A stretch of DNA of 64,000 nt from Oryzias latipes (lineage: Eukaryota; Chordata; Actinopteri; Beloniformes; Adrianichthyidae): contig NC_019866.2 of NCBI RefSeq assembly GCF_002234675.1, forward strand, positions 10,383,261-10,447,260, in the 5' to 3' direction. Positions 39,358 to 52,691 of the stretch are shown here, piece by piece; the first letter of the stretch is position 1, and each line of letters begins with the position of its first letter. The position numbers and the translations under genes were made by a program. Below the pieces are notes generated by a model. The model was not told where the DNA came from, searched no databases, and saw only the letters and a list, made by a program, of their open reading frames with translations.

Positions 39358-40320
39358 GGGAGCGAACTCGGAGGGCTTGAAGGAGCTTTACTGGAAGGTC
39401 ATTCCACGCTGGAGAGTCGTCAGGTTTTGGTAGTTCCAGGCCAGATACTGAATGAGGTTCTCTTCAAGGATGGTGTCATTGGCCATTTGATACAGGCACA
39501 GTGCAGACGAGAAGGTCACATCAATCTTACGAGTGTAAAGATACCTATGAGGACGATATTTGTGTTTTTTACAATGTTTCATGAGGAAGAAAATCCTTTA
39601 ATCCACAAAACTGTTCAAGATATCTGATTAAAGAGGAGAAATATGGTTGGCAAGGCTTCCTGACTTCAACGGTGATGTTAGTTGTTTCTGGAAACACGTT
39701 AAAATGTGGAAAAAGAGACAAAATAGCCTTGTGTGCACAGATTGTCGTTCCAACCATCTCTGGGACGTCAACTTCCTGTTTGTTTCCAGTTGGGCTCTAC
39801 AGAAGTATGTTTAAGTCACAATTTTTTGCAGTGTCAAAGAGCTGACCGAGGTCATTTGACAGGCTGATGCTGTGGTCCATTGAGTGTGTTGCGGTATTGT
39901 TGGTCAAACCATTGGCACCTGTACTGCTACTGCCTGAAATCACAACGTCATTGGAATGAACAGTTGAATAAAAGGATCTGCTAACACTGCAAATCACAGA
40001 TACTTACTTCCTGTTTCACAGAACACTAACATCCTCTTTGTGAGTACAGTCAGTCAGTCCCCAGCCTTTGAAACTACAAGACACTAGACTGTTCTCATTG
40101 CCGTTACAAGTAATGTCATCAAGCCAAATGGGTCCAGATGCTGTAATAGAAAAAAAAAAAAATTACAAAAAGATTTTTCAATGATGCCTGTCTCAATTTT
40201 TAATTGACAGTGTTTCACTACCATCTGGTGGTGGCTGAATAACAGTAAAATGCACCTTGCTTGTAGCTCTTTCCAGTGATAACCGATTTGGCGCCAGGGA
40301 AATCGAGCTGGCGACACACA
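39358..40320 (-). pseudogene. lgals3bp relic copy A
   Basis: A tandem, same-strand partial copy of lgals3bp. From high to low coordinate it holds the 5' part of intron and part of the first SRCR exon (from 40320, truncated), the second SRCR exon (about 40022-40140), the BTB exon (about 39625-39945) and the beginning of the last exon (to 39358). About 120 bases are deleted from the last exon relative to the live gene, removing the segment equivalent to 44098-44220. The BTB exon has an in-frame TAG where the live gene has CAG (LLQ), and an extra 18-base or so insertion near 39915. The segment 40025-40320 is almost identical to 44760-45053 of the live gene, while the BTB and last exons differ at roughly one base in fifteen. 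It cannot make a full-length protein. Confidence 0.85.
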
Positions 40321-40819
40321 CAATCCCCTTCAAGCAGATAGTATTACATCTGGGCAACATTTCTGAAACAGTCATTTCTCAAGATCAGTATTTGGTGAAA
40401 ATATTCCTGATTGCAGCAAGGAAAGCAATAACTAGAAGATGGCTTAAGCCAGAACCACCAACCATTACAGACTGGACTGAAATAGTGGAGGAGATTTATA
40501 TTATGGAAAAGATGACTTTTGCTTTAAGATTGAGAGAAAGACATTTTAAGGAAAAATGGGACAAATGGACTGTATATAAAAACTCACAGGCCAATGTATA
40601 ACGTGTTTACATTTCTGGAATGGTGGCTGACGTGTTCAATTTTCTTTTTTTATTTTCTTGTCTTTTTTATCTATTTATTTTTAGTTATTATCATTCTTTT
40701 TCTTTCGTTTTCTTCTCTTTGTAAGATTCAATTCGTTTGATGTCATGTTCAAGTGTCTTATATCTTGTTAACAAAAAAGAAAAATAAACTTAAGTTATAA
40801 AAAAAAAAAAAAAAAAAAA
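40321..40819 (+). mobile_element. L1-type LINE 3' fragment with poly(A) tail
   Basis: The plus strand encodes the last 90 or so residues of an L1-clade ORF2: motifs AARKAITRRWLKPEPPT and FALRLRERHFKEKW are typical of fish L1 C-termini. A T-rich 3' UTR, an AATAAA and about 20 A residues follow. The left edge lies inside the first SRCR exon of relic copy A and the right edge inside the second SRCR exon of relic copy B. No target-site duplication is visible, and the flanks are not contiguous gene sequence, so the fragment sits on a deletion or recombination joint rather than in a simple insertion site. Confidence 0.85.
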
Positions 40820-41690
<871 letters not shown>

Positions 41691-42014
41691 AAAAACATTG
41701 CCAGTTAAGAACAAGAATGGTGTCCTAAAAAAGATATCGATTAAAGGGGTTAAATCCCCTCATAGGTTAAAAAACAAAAAAACAAAAGCTCCAAAATAAC
41801 CATGAGAAACAATGCTGTCCACAGCGTTAAATTCTAACTTCTTATCAGCTAATACTGCACCTTGCCAATCTATCTATCTTAATTCTATTTTCGCTATTTT
41901 AAACAAGCACCACATCCAAGCTAATTATTACAGACAAGTATCATACTAGATGTCTCTCCCCTGCATTTTATACACAGATCACAATTTATCGCTGTAAAGC
42001 GCAGCAGAATACAA

Positions 42015-42170
42015 AACCAGTTTGAGCAGGAGGCGCACAAAAACATGTCTGCTGTGTGGAGATACTTTACAGTTGATCAATTTAGCATGGCAATTGTAAA
42101 CTGCATCGGCAATTTGAGAGGGGGCAAGGACAACGCTGTGTTTAATACAATTAACCTCATTAGGCTGTAA
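42015..42170 (+). mobile_element. hAT transposase BED-finger fragment
   Basis: One open plus-strand frame encodes MSAVWRYFTVDQFSMAIVNC followed by LRGGKDNAVFNTINLIR and a stop at 42168-42170. This is the BED finger pattern (aromatic W..YF, then AxC, then a GGK...FNTxNLIRHL block) of hAT transposases. The first zinc cysteine is lost (valine instead) and the chain ends before the final histidines. No other part of the transposase is present nearby. Confidence 0.7.
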
Positions 42171-42985
42171 AAAAAAAAGCAGCAAACAACACACAAAGAT
42201 AACTTAATCAATATAGTCCAAAGTAACTCAGCCCATGCTGCACAAAACATTGATGAGTACAGGAAGAGGCTCATTTCAGAAAAGGTAGAGATGATGGTTT
42301 TCATCAAGGTAAACATGCTTTTATTCTTTAGGCCAGCAAGAGGTAAGAGTACATTTCTAAAAAAGCACATTCCTAGACTTACTCAGTGACACTGTCATAG
42401 TTTTATTTTTTACCTATTTGTAGTTAACAATTTTTACTAGTTGATAGTTGCACCATTATCACTTCGTTGTTCAAGCCAACTCAGAGAAGTTCACTGTAAA
42501 AGTGTTAAATGATAAAACAGGGGGAATAAATAAATGAATTGGAGAAAACCTAGACCTACTAATTGTTATTCATTTTGTTATGTGTCAGAAAAGTATCTGA
42601 CTGGGACTTGGAAAACGTTAGAGGAACCACAAGACTGAAGAGGTAGCACAGATTTATTGCCAGTCTGACAAAATTTAAAATTAGGACATAATGTTGGATT
42701 GCCCATGCGCAGGGAGTTCTGGTAGGAAACTTTCACAGGTAGGAAGGATATATAGAACACCATGTTCAATGTCACTGAAATCCACTTTCTTCCCAATTCT
42801 GATGTTTGATTTTAAGTGCAGAAGATCGTCTTGACCATGACTACATGCCTAAATGCATTGAATTGCTAGCATGTGATTGGCTGATTAGAAATTTGCATTA
42901 ACCAGCATTTGGAGAGGTGTGCCTAAAGTGGCCAGGAGGTGGATGTGTGCTGTGAAAAAAAAGTGACACCGACAAAGTTCCTTTT
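42171..42985. other. Intergenic DNA downstream of lgals3bp
   Basis: AT-rich sequence between the hAT fragment and the lgals3bp 3' UTR. No gene or repeat recognised. Confidence 0.4.
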
Positions 42986-42991
42986 TTTATT
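42986..42991 (-). terminator. lgals3bp polyadenylation signal
   Basis: AATAAA on the minus strand about 190 bases after the stop codon, the first canonical hexamer downstream. Confidence 0.55.
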
Positions 42992-43179
42992 TGCCAAACA
43001 TGCAAGAAAGGAAAGCATGCATTAAAAAGCAGAAAAAGTCATGAAATTTGATCAAATGCAATCATAATAGTAAAATTAACCTCATGGTGGTTTGAGTACT
43101 TCATTTCAATCTAAATGTCATTATACCAAATTGATTCTGCCATTACCGGGTGTCATTTATGATAGGCCTAGAAGCCTGA

Positions 43180-45473
43180 TTATACATATTCTGGTCTCAC
43201 AACAAATACATAGGTGTACTTGTTGTCAACACAAGGGTAGGGAGAAGCCTGGGTGTCATTTTTGAAGATGTAAGCCATGTTGTCTTTGAAGCTCTGAACC
43301 TGAAAGATGTACGTGTTTTGGCACATCAGTAGGAGACGGTTACTAAAGCGGATGCTGCTTGGTCTGCTGCTGTAACTCTGCTCACTAAGCATGGCTGCGG
43401 GGACCGACTCACACCTCACACCTCTGTTTGAACAATCACTCTGCCGTGTGAAGACATTTGCCTCCCAGCTTGTTTTTCTGTCTCGAAACAACAAACTGTT
43501 GTGCAGAGGAGTTGTGAAGCCGCTTCGAATATTTAGAAATGAGTTGGGATTGTAATTACCGTACCTATCATACCGGTTGTATGACCCCCCAAATTGATTT
43601 TGATATTGATATTGATATGGATATTGATTTGGAGAGGCTTTCCTGGGTTCTCTCAAAACTTTACTCCAAGGCTCTGAGATGTAGATCCTTGGACTGTAAT
43701 TACCAATGTCCTTTTTGATATTTGGGTTAGTCGTAAGATTACTGAAGAGAAGGACGTTAAATTGATAAGCTTTCAAGGTAAATTCACGATAAACATTCTT
43801 ATAGATCTGGTAGAGAGGAGAGCTGGACTCCAGCTCCAAGAGCTTCTCAGCTGAGATCATAGGGAATCGGATGCCACTCAACAGGGCCAACACTGTGTCA
43901 GAACTGTTTAAGAGAGCCCTGTCTGTTATCCACGACTCCAGAGTCTCAAGGACAAAAGACTCATCTGGAACCACCAAATCTGAGCGAGCTAGAAGGGCTT
44001 GAAGGAGCTTTACTGGAAGGTCATTCCATGCTGGAGAGTCAGTCAGGTTTTGGTAGTTCCAGGCCAGATACTGAATGAGGTTCTCTTCAAGGATGGTGTC
44101 AGTGGTTTCTACTGCATACTGATAAATGGACACGTGGGTATAAAAGGAGCTGTCATCTGGGAAAATCTGAGTGAACAGACGTCCAACATCTTCCATGAGC
44201 TGCTTTACTCCAAAACTAGAAGCCATTTGATGCAGGCACAGTGCAGACGAGAAGGTCACATCAATCTTGCGAGTGTAAAGGTACCTAAAAGAATGATATT
44301 TGTTTTTATTACAATATTTTATGATGAAAAAAATTGTTTTCAATCCACAAAACTGTTCAAGATACCTGATTAAAGAGGAGAAATATGGTTGGCAAGGCTT
44401 CCTGACTTCAACTGTGATGTTAGTTGTTTCTGGAAACACCTTGAAGCGTGGGAAAAGAGACAAAATAGCCTTGTGTGCACAGATTGTTGTTCCAACCATC
44501 TCTGGGACGTCATCTTCCTGTCTGTTTCCAGTTGTGCTCTGCAGAAGTATGTTTAAGTCACAGTTTGTTGCAGTGTCAAAGAGCTGACCGAGGTCATTTG
44601 ACAGGCTGATGCTGTGGTCCATTGAGTGTGTTGTGGTATTGTTGGTCAAACTATTGCCTGAAATCATACAGTCATTGGAATTAACATTTAAAAAGCAGAA
44701 AAGAATCTGCCAACAAAGCAAATCACAGATACTTACTTCCTGTTTCACAGACAACACCAACATCCTCTTTGTGAGTACAGTCAGTCAGTCCCCAGCCTTT
44801 GAAACTACAAGACACTAGACTGTTCTCATTGCCGTTACAAGTAATGTCATCAAGCCAAATGGGTCCAGATGCTGTGATAGAAAAAAAAAAAATTACAAAA
44901 AGATTTTTCAATGATGCCTGTCTCAATTTTTAATTGACAGTGTTTCACTACCATCTGGTGGTGGCTGAATAACAGTAAAATGCACCTTGCTTGTAGCTCT
45001 TTCCAGTGATAACCGATTTGGCGCCAGGGAAATCGAGCTGGCGACACACCACTTGGGCCTCCTTCATGTCCCATCCATCGTCACACACAGTTCCCCACTT
45101 TCCATTGTGAAAGACCTCAACGCGGCCCTCTGCAGGGCTCTCGCCGTCAGACAGCCTCAAATCCCCTTCCTGTGGTTCACCGTTTTGTTCTAAATGCAAA
45201 CATAGGTCAACGTGAAAACAAGGCATGTGTTACACAACCTTTTACATGACCAAAGTCTCTCTAAAAAATAAATCAATAGTCATACAAAAAAAATGAGAAT
45301 TATTTAGTTATACATCACTTTAAAACACTTTTTTTGTCTTCCCTAAAATACAATTGAAGAAAATGAAAAACTATTTAAGATTACTCACTTAAAGTATCAA
45401 ATCTGAACGCTCCTGCAAAGACGTGCAGAAGAAGAAAAGGCCAAAGAAAGCGGAGATTTTGAGTTGTAGCCAT
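43180..45473 (-). CDS. lgals3bp: Galectin-3-binding protein (Mac-2-binding protein)
   Basis: Secreted scavenger-receptor glycoprotein; in mammals it binds galectins and matrix proteins and is interferon-inducible. Five coding exons: 45389-45473, 44986-45189, 44737-44871, 44366-44657, 43180-44284; 1821 bases, 606 aa (human 585). The first exon encodes a signal peptide ([15 protein letters not shown]). An SRCR domain follows at about 33-141, split over two exons, with [19 protein letters not shown] and [19 protein letters not shown] domain (about 155-265) and a BACK domain (about 285-400) come next. A QY-rich low-complexity linker ([15 protein letters not shown]) is specific to this sequence. 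The C-terminus ends [11 protein letters not shown] 45473 is chosen because it opens the signal peptide just after a spliced leader (acceptor at 45480). Intron 4 is only 81 bases, stop-free and in frame. Two broken copies lie downstream at 39.4-41.7 kb. Confidence 0.95.
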
Positions 45474-45689
45474 TTCCACCTGAAAGGAAAACCGAACTTT
45501 ACTAGAAGAAAGATTTATGGTCACATTTGCAGTCAAAGGATTTCCTGGTTGAGGGTCTTCTTTCTTGACAACAACATTCTCTGTCTTTGGAACATATCCG
45601 TTTACAATTTTGCAATAGGCTGCACAATAAAGCAAGAAATATTAAAGTTCAGTAAAAGGTTTGGCAAAGACAGCTACCTTTTGCTCAGG

Positions 45690-45800
45690 CAGCGTCGTCC
45701 TCGAGTGGAGCTCTTGTTTTCAGGTCAACAGTGTGAATGCAGCTCCCCCTGTGTCTAGCTGCATGCGGAAATGCTATATAAATACGAACACTGCACTGGT
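45690..45800 (-). promoter_or_regulatory. lgals3bp promoter candidate
   Basis: On the minus strand a TTTATATAG TATA-like word lies at about 45775-45784, followed by the leader that reads to a donor-like AAAAG|GTAGCT near 45677. The same block is recognisable in relic copy B at about 41400-41480, which supports it as a functional upstream region of the ancestral gene. The start site is estimated. Confidence 0.4.
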
Positions 45801-46421
45801 GTACTCCCACACTCGTAAGTTTCATTTCTTTATAAAGCAAAACAAAAAAGTCATTACACAACAGGTTGGGGGAACCGTCACAACTTGTCCAAAGACAGAT
45901 ACTTATCCCAATAATAAGACAAGACTCAGGAATAGAGAAATGAGGATTTTACTGTAAATCCATTGGAAAAACAAACATGAAGCCAAACAATTTCTTCTTG
46001 TTTGAACAATGGAAATATTTTCACTGAAGAACAGGTCAAAAAGAGGCTGCTTGAAGGGTTACAGAGTGTACATGTTCTTTAGAAATCAAACAACAAAATC
46101 ACAGTCAAAAAATTCCATTTTTTTTTTACATTCAATGTAGGAAAGGCTACAGTACTGTTGAAGCCCTCATCTGACTTGTTTAGGAGGTCTTTTGCATCGA
46201 TGCATGCTGGTACGACAGAACCCGACTTTCACTTTCATGAAAAAAACTATTCTTCTTGACTGACTTTAGGATTATTGCAGAAATGATCCTTTTTAAGGTT
46301 AAAGTTATGCAATTTAAAGGAAACCCAAAGTGCAGTGAGTTCAACAGTGACTGAATTGTAAACAAACTAAAACCACAGTGCATTGGCCTCATCAGCAAAT
46401 TTCCTCCCATCTTCATACGCC

Positions 46422-47790
46422 TCAGATGAACTCCAACCCTTCATATTTCACATCTCCGATCTTGGATTCGGGCAGAAGAATGCGTCCATCGAGAGTGAAG
46501 GCCATGATGTATGATGCGATCTTTCCGGCATCTTCCTCTGACTTCAGGGCCACAATGATTTGGTCGTCTGTGTTTGGGACGAACTTGAAGGAGGAGAATC
46601 CGTGAGTGGGATTTCGGGAACCCACTCGGCTCGCTTTGATGTCTTTGAAATCGGGGGAGCAGCTGAGGATAAGGTTGGTGCCGCGGCGTTCGTCCGCCGT
46701 CTCCTCGTAACGCTCTTTGCTCTCGCGGCGGGGGAGGAAAAACCAGCGCTGAAGGGTGTCGCTCCAGGCCGCAGACTCATGAATAAGATAACCTGTGGTT
46801 TGAAAGAGGATTAATAGGCAGTTTTAAGGGGTGGTGGTTCAAAGAAGCCAGACGTCTTACCCGGAGGCTCAATCCCGATAGCAGTCTTCATGGATTTGTA
46901 CCTGGGAACCCAGTTCTCATGCTGGACGTCCCCCCTGAAGCCCACCACCTTCACCCACTCTGGGTTGTTGTTGACAAACACCCCCTCAGTGGTGGTCCAC
47001 TCTTTCCCCAACCCACCAACATACAAGTGCTCGTCCTTTACAGCCAGCCACTCCGCTTTGAACCCTAACAAAAGGCAAATTTGGATTAACATTCAAGTAA
47101 AAATGAGATTCTACATCAGATTTCTGCTAATGTTGGCTTTCACTGACCTTTGGCAACACTTCCATCACCATCAGGTAAGATTACCCACGGAACCACCGTC
47201 TTCCCTTCGATTAGATACACGACACCAGTTCTGTCATCGACGCTGTACAGCTTCCCGTTGAACGCCACCAACTCGGACAGCTCCATACCCCTGCCCTTTT
47301 CCGACAGGTGGCTTTCCAGCACCACCCTGTCCGCGTCCCACTCAACGGCCACTTTGTCGCCACTTTCCGACACCATCAGGTAACCCCGCCGCATGTAGCT
47401 GAACCACGTCAGCTTCTTGTCACTGCGAGAGTTAGTGTCCAGGTCTGCGATGACCCCGATGCGGTAACGGGTGCCCTGGGAGGTGTGCTCAGGCGGACTG
47501 AGAGGGTATGTATCATTGTACAGAGAATCCGGCTGCAAGTTGTAACCATTTTTGTCGCTGGTTTTCCAGCCACTTGGGCGGTACCGCAAGCCTGAGTTGA
47601 AGTGCATGAAGAGGAGGAGAACCAGTCCAACCAAGATGCCCACAGATACAATTGGCTTCCACTTCAGGCGGAACCGTGGGTCTGTGGTTTTGCCCATGGA
47701 AGCCAAAATAGGGAGGTCTCCTACAGAGATGCGAAGAGGGTTCATGGGATCATTCTCCTCTAGCCTGGTGAAGCCTGGGGAAGCAGGCAT
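46422..47790 (-). CDS. cant1: Soluble calcium-activated nucleotidase 1
   Basis: Ca2+-dependent apyrase of the Golgi/ER lumen that hydrolyses UDP and GDP, supporting glycosyltransferases in proteoglycan synthesis. Three coding exons: 47148-47790, 46861-47064, 46422-46792; 1218 bases, 405 aa (human 401). The start ATG 47790 gives an N-terminus of human-like length before the conserved [16 protein letters not shown] block. A single signal-anchor segment spans about residues 46-64 ([17 protein letters not shown]). Conserved apyrase blocks include [56 protein letters not shown] and [18 protein letters not shown]. The C-terminus KYEGLEFI matches human nearly exactly. An acceptor at 47814 shows that at least one non-coding exon lies upstream. 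The gene ends only about 0.6 kb from the lgals3bp promoter. No sign of damage. Confidence 0.97.
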
Positions 47791-47814
47791 GGAGGACGGA
47801 GGCCTGGAGGGACC

Positions 47815-50800
47815 TACAAAAAAAAAAGACACATTTAATCATCTGCAAGGGCGCCCTCTAGTGTAAAGATTTAGGTTACACAAGATTTCCATCTAACTTT
47901 TTCCAGGAAATTCAGAGAAAAAGTAAGATTAGACAAAGAGCTTCACTGGGAATTTCTCCTTAAACATCAGAACCGTTCTATTGCTTAGAATTAAAGCAAA
48001 AATAAAAGTCCTCATAGAAACCTTAAGGCAATTACAAAAATAATCTAAAGTTCTAATGTTATACCAAGTAAATGCAAAGAAAAAACTAATTTCTTTTTCA
48101 GTTTTTCTTGAAAAACGAGTTTATCGCAGAGGTCCATTCAATGCCTTCAACAATGTCACAGATTGAATTACTTACATGTTCTTCATTGGCAGACTCTGTT
48201 CTCCCTAGGTCACTGTATAAATTTAATCCTTACAGGAGGAAATTCACTCATTTAAAAGCTGAATTTTACCTCGTCTTCTCCCCCTCTCTGGTAAGAACTA
48301 AAGTCACGAGAGGATGTGTCGTCTGCCTTGAACCAACCAAGGGAAAGTACAGCTTTAGACTGGTGTAGTATAAATCAGCTACTGTCTACGTGGAGGCTGG
48401 GATGTCATAAAGCGACAGGGAACAGGTAAATCCGGAAATACTCCGCTAGCCAGCATATATGTCTCCTAATGTTACAGTGTCTTTTTTTTTTTAAACAAAC
48501 ATCTAAGCTAAGAAAATGTATTTAACGCGGGATCCAGTACAATCTATACAAGGATGGGATTTTTTAATTAATTAATATAAATTTCACTTGATTTTCCTAA
48601 AAATGAATAACCTCTGAACAAAATATGTTCTTTAATATTATTATTATTATTATCATAAAATGTGATAATTTAGAAACTTTTTTAGAAACAACACCATGGC
48701 CTAAGTTGCATATTGCTTCAAAACATTGAAAAAAAGGTGGAAAAATAACTTTATTTGCATAAGCAACCAATCCATAAATCTGGCCTTTCGCCTGTGTCAA
48801 CAACTTGGACAAAATGCTTCGCTGTAGCCTGTTGCTAAGGGGTCACTCCTCAAGTGACTTGTGTCACACTGTTTGTACAACTTGTTCACATGCAAATTCC
48901 AAAAACCTGTAAGGTTTGCTTCAGGGGCTTGTCCTCAATCTTCGCTCTTTATTTTTTTTTTTGCTGACTGAAGCTGAAAGAGTCTTTCATACCTGGAAGC
49001 CCCAGGTTCAAAAAGAGTCCATTGTGTCGGCACGGGGAAGGAACTCAGTCAGATTCCTCAATTCTGCTTCCTAATCAACAGCTGAAACACTGACATGCAG
49101 AAAATTGGACTGAACATAAAAGGTTGGTTTTACCTCTTCGCCTCTTCCTGCTGGAAGGATGAGCTGAAGGCATTCCAGTTTCTTTAAAAAGCCGCTAAAG
49201 TCGGTCCTGAGCTGTGACCTCTCCCTCTGCTCGCTGACAGCTAGCAGTTCAATCATGACTCGCAGCACTTTCAGAACAAAGCCTGTGAACTTTACCTACA
49301 CTTGGAGGATTACTATTCAGTCCAAAGGTGCAAATACCACAGCATGCAACCTCTGCTCCTGCTCCGTGAGTTAGCACTCATCCTGGATGAAGACTTGTTT
49401 TAGTGAGGGGGGGGGCACTACAGGACAAATGAATGCCAAACTTCAGCCAGGCACATGACGTTTAACCGGCATGGCGCCTTCAGTTGACTAAAACCACAGT
49501 TTATAACAGCACATTATGTGCATTACCTCCCTATAGAAAAGGGGGTCTGCAACCTCTTTCAGCCCTCCATTGTGACTCTGTGGTTAAAGAAATATAAAAG
49601 GTTTTCATTTTAAAAAGGAACAGTAAAGTCAAAAGTAAGCAGTCAGAAAAGGTCAAGTAAACTAACTTAACCTCTTTTTTTTTAACTCAATCACAGTTGA
49701 AGGACAGTTGAACTAACACACTTTGATAGAATTTTGGGCCCTGTGTAATTGTAAGGTCAGTAAACACAACCAGAATTATGGGGCAAATTTTCTGTTTTTG
49801 AACAAACAAACGTTGCAAAAGTGCAGTAAGGATCACTTTATTAGCTCTGATTTCATTTTCATTAGATTTAAAAAAACAACAACAACCGTCTCATACGCCC
49901 CTCAAATTGTAAAATAACCTTTTAATGCTGACATTACACAACTCATTGCAACATTTGTTGCATTGAGAGGATCCTGTGTCACGGCGGGTCTTTTAGTTTG
50001 AAAGGAAGATGTGTAAACTTTGGGATCTCTTCAGGAGATGAGAACCCCTGTTCACCTCCACAGAACCTCTGTCAGAATTTACAAACTTTCATATTTTGAT
50101 AAAAAAGGGCGATTTTCTCTTTATCTTTATCTTAAGAAAACATGATTTTTTTTTCTTTAAATGGATCCTAATAAGAACAATAACATAAATACAAATTAGA
50201 GTTTTATTTTTTCTAATGGGGGAAATGAGACTTTGTGGTTGCAGGTTGCAGATCCCAGCCCTACACTTGACTCACACAAAAAGAAACTTCCTTACATTAA
50301 AAAGGCATTGAAACACAGTTTTGGTCCAAAATGCTACAAATAATTACTATGACTAATCCTGGCTGACAGGAAGTGTGGACAACCCCCAAAAATATGCAGT
50401 TTGTGAAGAAACTAAGAAATATTAGACGGTTTTTGATTTAAAACTGTGTTAGTTGTTGAATACTAATACAGTGTTAGTTCAAATTACTCAGCTAATAAAT
50501 TCAAAGAAAACTCATTCCAATATGATAGATAGAGGAAGTGAGTTTCAATGTGGATCTAATATGTAGAAAATCCACCATTCAATTGTTTTACAACCTAATT
50601 CAAATTACCATGGACTATATTATTATTCACTTAACTTGTAAGTTAACGATCAGATATTTATGAAATAATATGTGCAGGAAAAACAAAACAATAAAAATAA
50701 ATATTCAGAGGAAAATCTTTGGGATTATCAGAACACCTGGGTGTGTGTCGGTCAAATGCTGGACCATTTGTGTTCCAGTAATAAAGCCTGAGAAACTAGA

Positions 50801-50936
50801 AATGAACTTTCTGACTCTTTATTTGATCAATAAAAAAAAAGGACTCCAGCTGACTGTTAAGTTAAGTGACGTGAACCCAGATCTCCCCTCGAACGGAGAC
50901 CAGACGCGCGTGTCTTTTTTCGGGCCTCGCACTCAC
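47815..50936. other. Presumed 5' UTR intron of cant1
   Basis: No coding exon is recognised. A weak additional leader exon is possible near 49134-49290, which ends in GAAGAG|GTAAAA on the minus strand. The rest is AT-rich with short simple repeats, including an ATT run near 48640-48655. Confidence 0.35.
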
Positions 50937-51136
50937 CTCTGACGTCAGATCATCGGCTGGCGGAGACGGTCAGTAGCTCAGAGGTCATTTTAGTGTCGCT
51001 TTCACAGCGGATCATTTTGTTTCTTTTGCGCTTTCTCGGCTGGCGGCCATCACTTCCTGTGTGCGTCGATGACGACATCGTGGCGTCATAGCTGCGCGAG
51101 GAGTCCGACGTGGCACCTTCGAGTTCTGTCGGAAAT
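50937..51136 (-). promoter_or_regulatory. CpG-rich non-coding exon/promoter, probably cant1
   Basis: A CpG-rich island in an AT-rich region. On the minus strand it runs from an acceptor-like ctcggttgttag at 51137 to a consensus donor CAGAG|GTGAGT with the last exon base at 50937. All three frames are closed by stops over this interval, so it is unlikely to be an internal coding exon. A perfect CRE palindrome TGACGTCA lies at 50940-50947 and several TGACG half sites follow. Its strand and position upstream of cant1 suggest a leader exon or promoter of that gene; a short upstream-frame peptide starting MSSSTHTGSDGRQPRKRKR is possible but unsupported. Confidence 0.45.
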
Positions 51137-51199
51137 CTAACAACCGAGCAACACAAACAGGTTGAAAGGAGATAGGGAGATGTACATTAACGAAATCAT

Positions 51200-52600
51200 T
51201 TACTGTTAGAAACACGGGTTATTTCCAAGAAGCTTTGATTTAACAACTAAACATATTTTTGAAAAAAAAAATGCTTTGCTCTAGTGTTTTGTGGTGTTTC
51301 AATAAAGCACAGACCCTTTCCCAAAATTTTGAATATTATAGAAAAGTCCATTCTTTTCCATTATTCCATTCAAAAATTAGACTTTCACCGACTTTTACAT
51401 ACATTTCAGATTATATAATCCTATTTTTAAGGATTTTTAAATAAACACTTGGCTTAAAAAAAGGTAATATTGTAAATATAAATGTAACTTTTTACAGTTT
51501 AAAACTATAGTTTTGCAAACGTAAGCTGCTTATTTGCAGTTGCACTTGTTGCTGATAAAAAAAAACCCACATCAAATAATCATTTGTCATATTTCTTATA
51601 TTAGAGCCCACACTGCCCCCCCCCCACACCCACACAAACGTTGTCGATTATTAACTGTTAAGAAGCCAAAGGAGCTCAAGTTAAATATTAGCCAAAGGAG
51701 TGCATATAGTCTGCATGAGGGATCAGGTTTCACTTTTCCAAGGACATAAATCATGAGCTGCCCAATAAGATGAAAGTCAGAGTTTTTTTTTTTTATTTGG
51801 CAAACAGGACACATTGTAAAATGTCATTCACTGTATAGTAAAAGCTGGTGTTTGACACTGATGAGGCCCAAGAAAAGTAAAATGATAGTTGATTGCCATG
51901 CAGCTGTGTTTAACAGGACAGCACAAGGTAATAAATAGATCAAGAACTTACTACCACAAAAGGTATTCCGTATTGTGCATTTGCAGAAAATTAAATATAA
52001 AAAGCATTAAAAAAAAAGCCACTCAAACCTCTCTAGATGAAATAAAAAAAAAAAAGTCCCATCCCAATCAAGATATAGGACAGTCAGAAAAAGAAAATTT
52101 CAAGGAGAAATTTAATACTTCTCAGTGCACAAAAGGCTATTCCTAGTGGTTAATTTAATAAAATAAAAAATACAGATATGGCATTTTCAGTAGATTAACA
52201 CATTGATTTAATAAATGTTTACTATTAAATCATTCAGTTCATCTATACAGTTGAATCTTGGCGGTGGGAGTGCTGATATCAACACAATGTACAAAGTGAA
52301 TAGTAACATTCTAACAAAAGTACATTTCATGTATTTTAATTACAAATTCAATTTCCTGAAGATTAAATTGAAATATATTTTTTGATCAATAGCCAACACC
52401 TGCAAAAAGTATTTTGGTACAATCATCATCATTTTTTCCCCCCTACCAACAGTCCTAAAACTGTTTCAAGCCTAAAAAAACCAGTAAGGAGGCATCAAAC
52501 GTGCAACCAGCCGCACTATGATGCAGTAAAATAGAAAACAGTGCTCCAAAAAATTAGCAAAGGCACAAACTGGGAGTGTCCAAAAGCAAAAAAAACCAAA
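51200..52600. other. Intergenic DNA and syngr2 3' UTR
   Basis: AT-rich, with a C run at about 51616-51626. The right part is probably syngr2 3' UTR; the nearest minus-strand AATAAA to the stop codon is at 52638-52643 but may be too close to be the main site. Confidence 0.4.
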
Positions 52601-52691
52601 AAGCTCAGAAATGTGAAACAAACCATTGGCACACTTCTTTATTTAAAAAGGAAAACCTCAAGTTGGGTTGATGCTTCTGAATTTTAGTCCG

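Noticed and set aside
38871-39380. 169-codon plus-strand open frame
   Set aside because: It joins an antisense hAT fragment, a GC-rich repeat and lgals3bp sequence; no motif, and length is explained by GC content.
45381-45635. Longer N-terminus for lgals3bp beginning upstream of the signal peptide
   Set aside because: A clear acceptor at 45480 precedes the ATG at 45473, and the upstream residues are polar and would bury the signal peptide.
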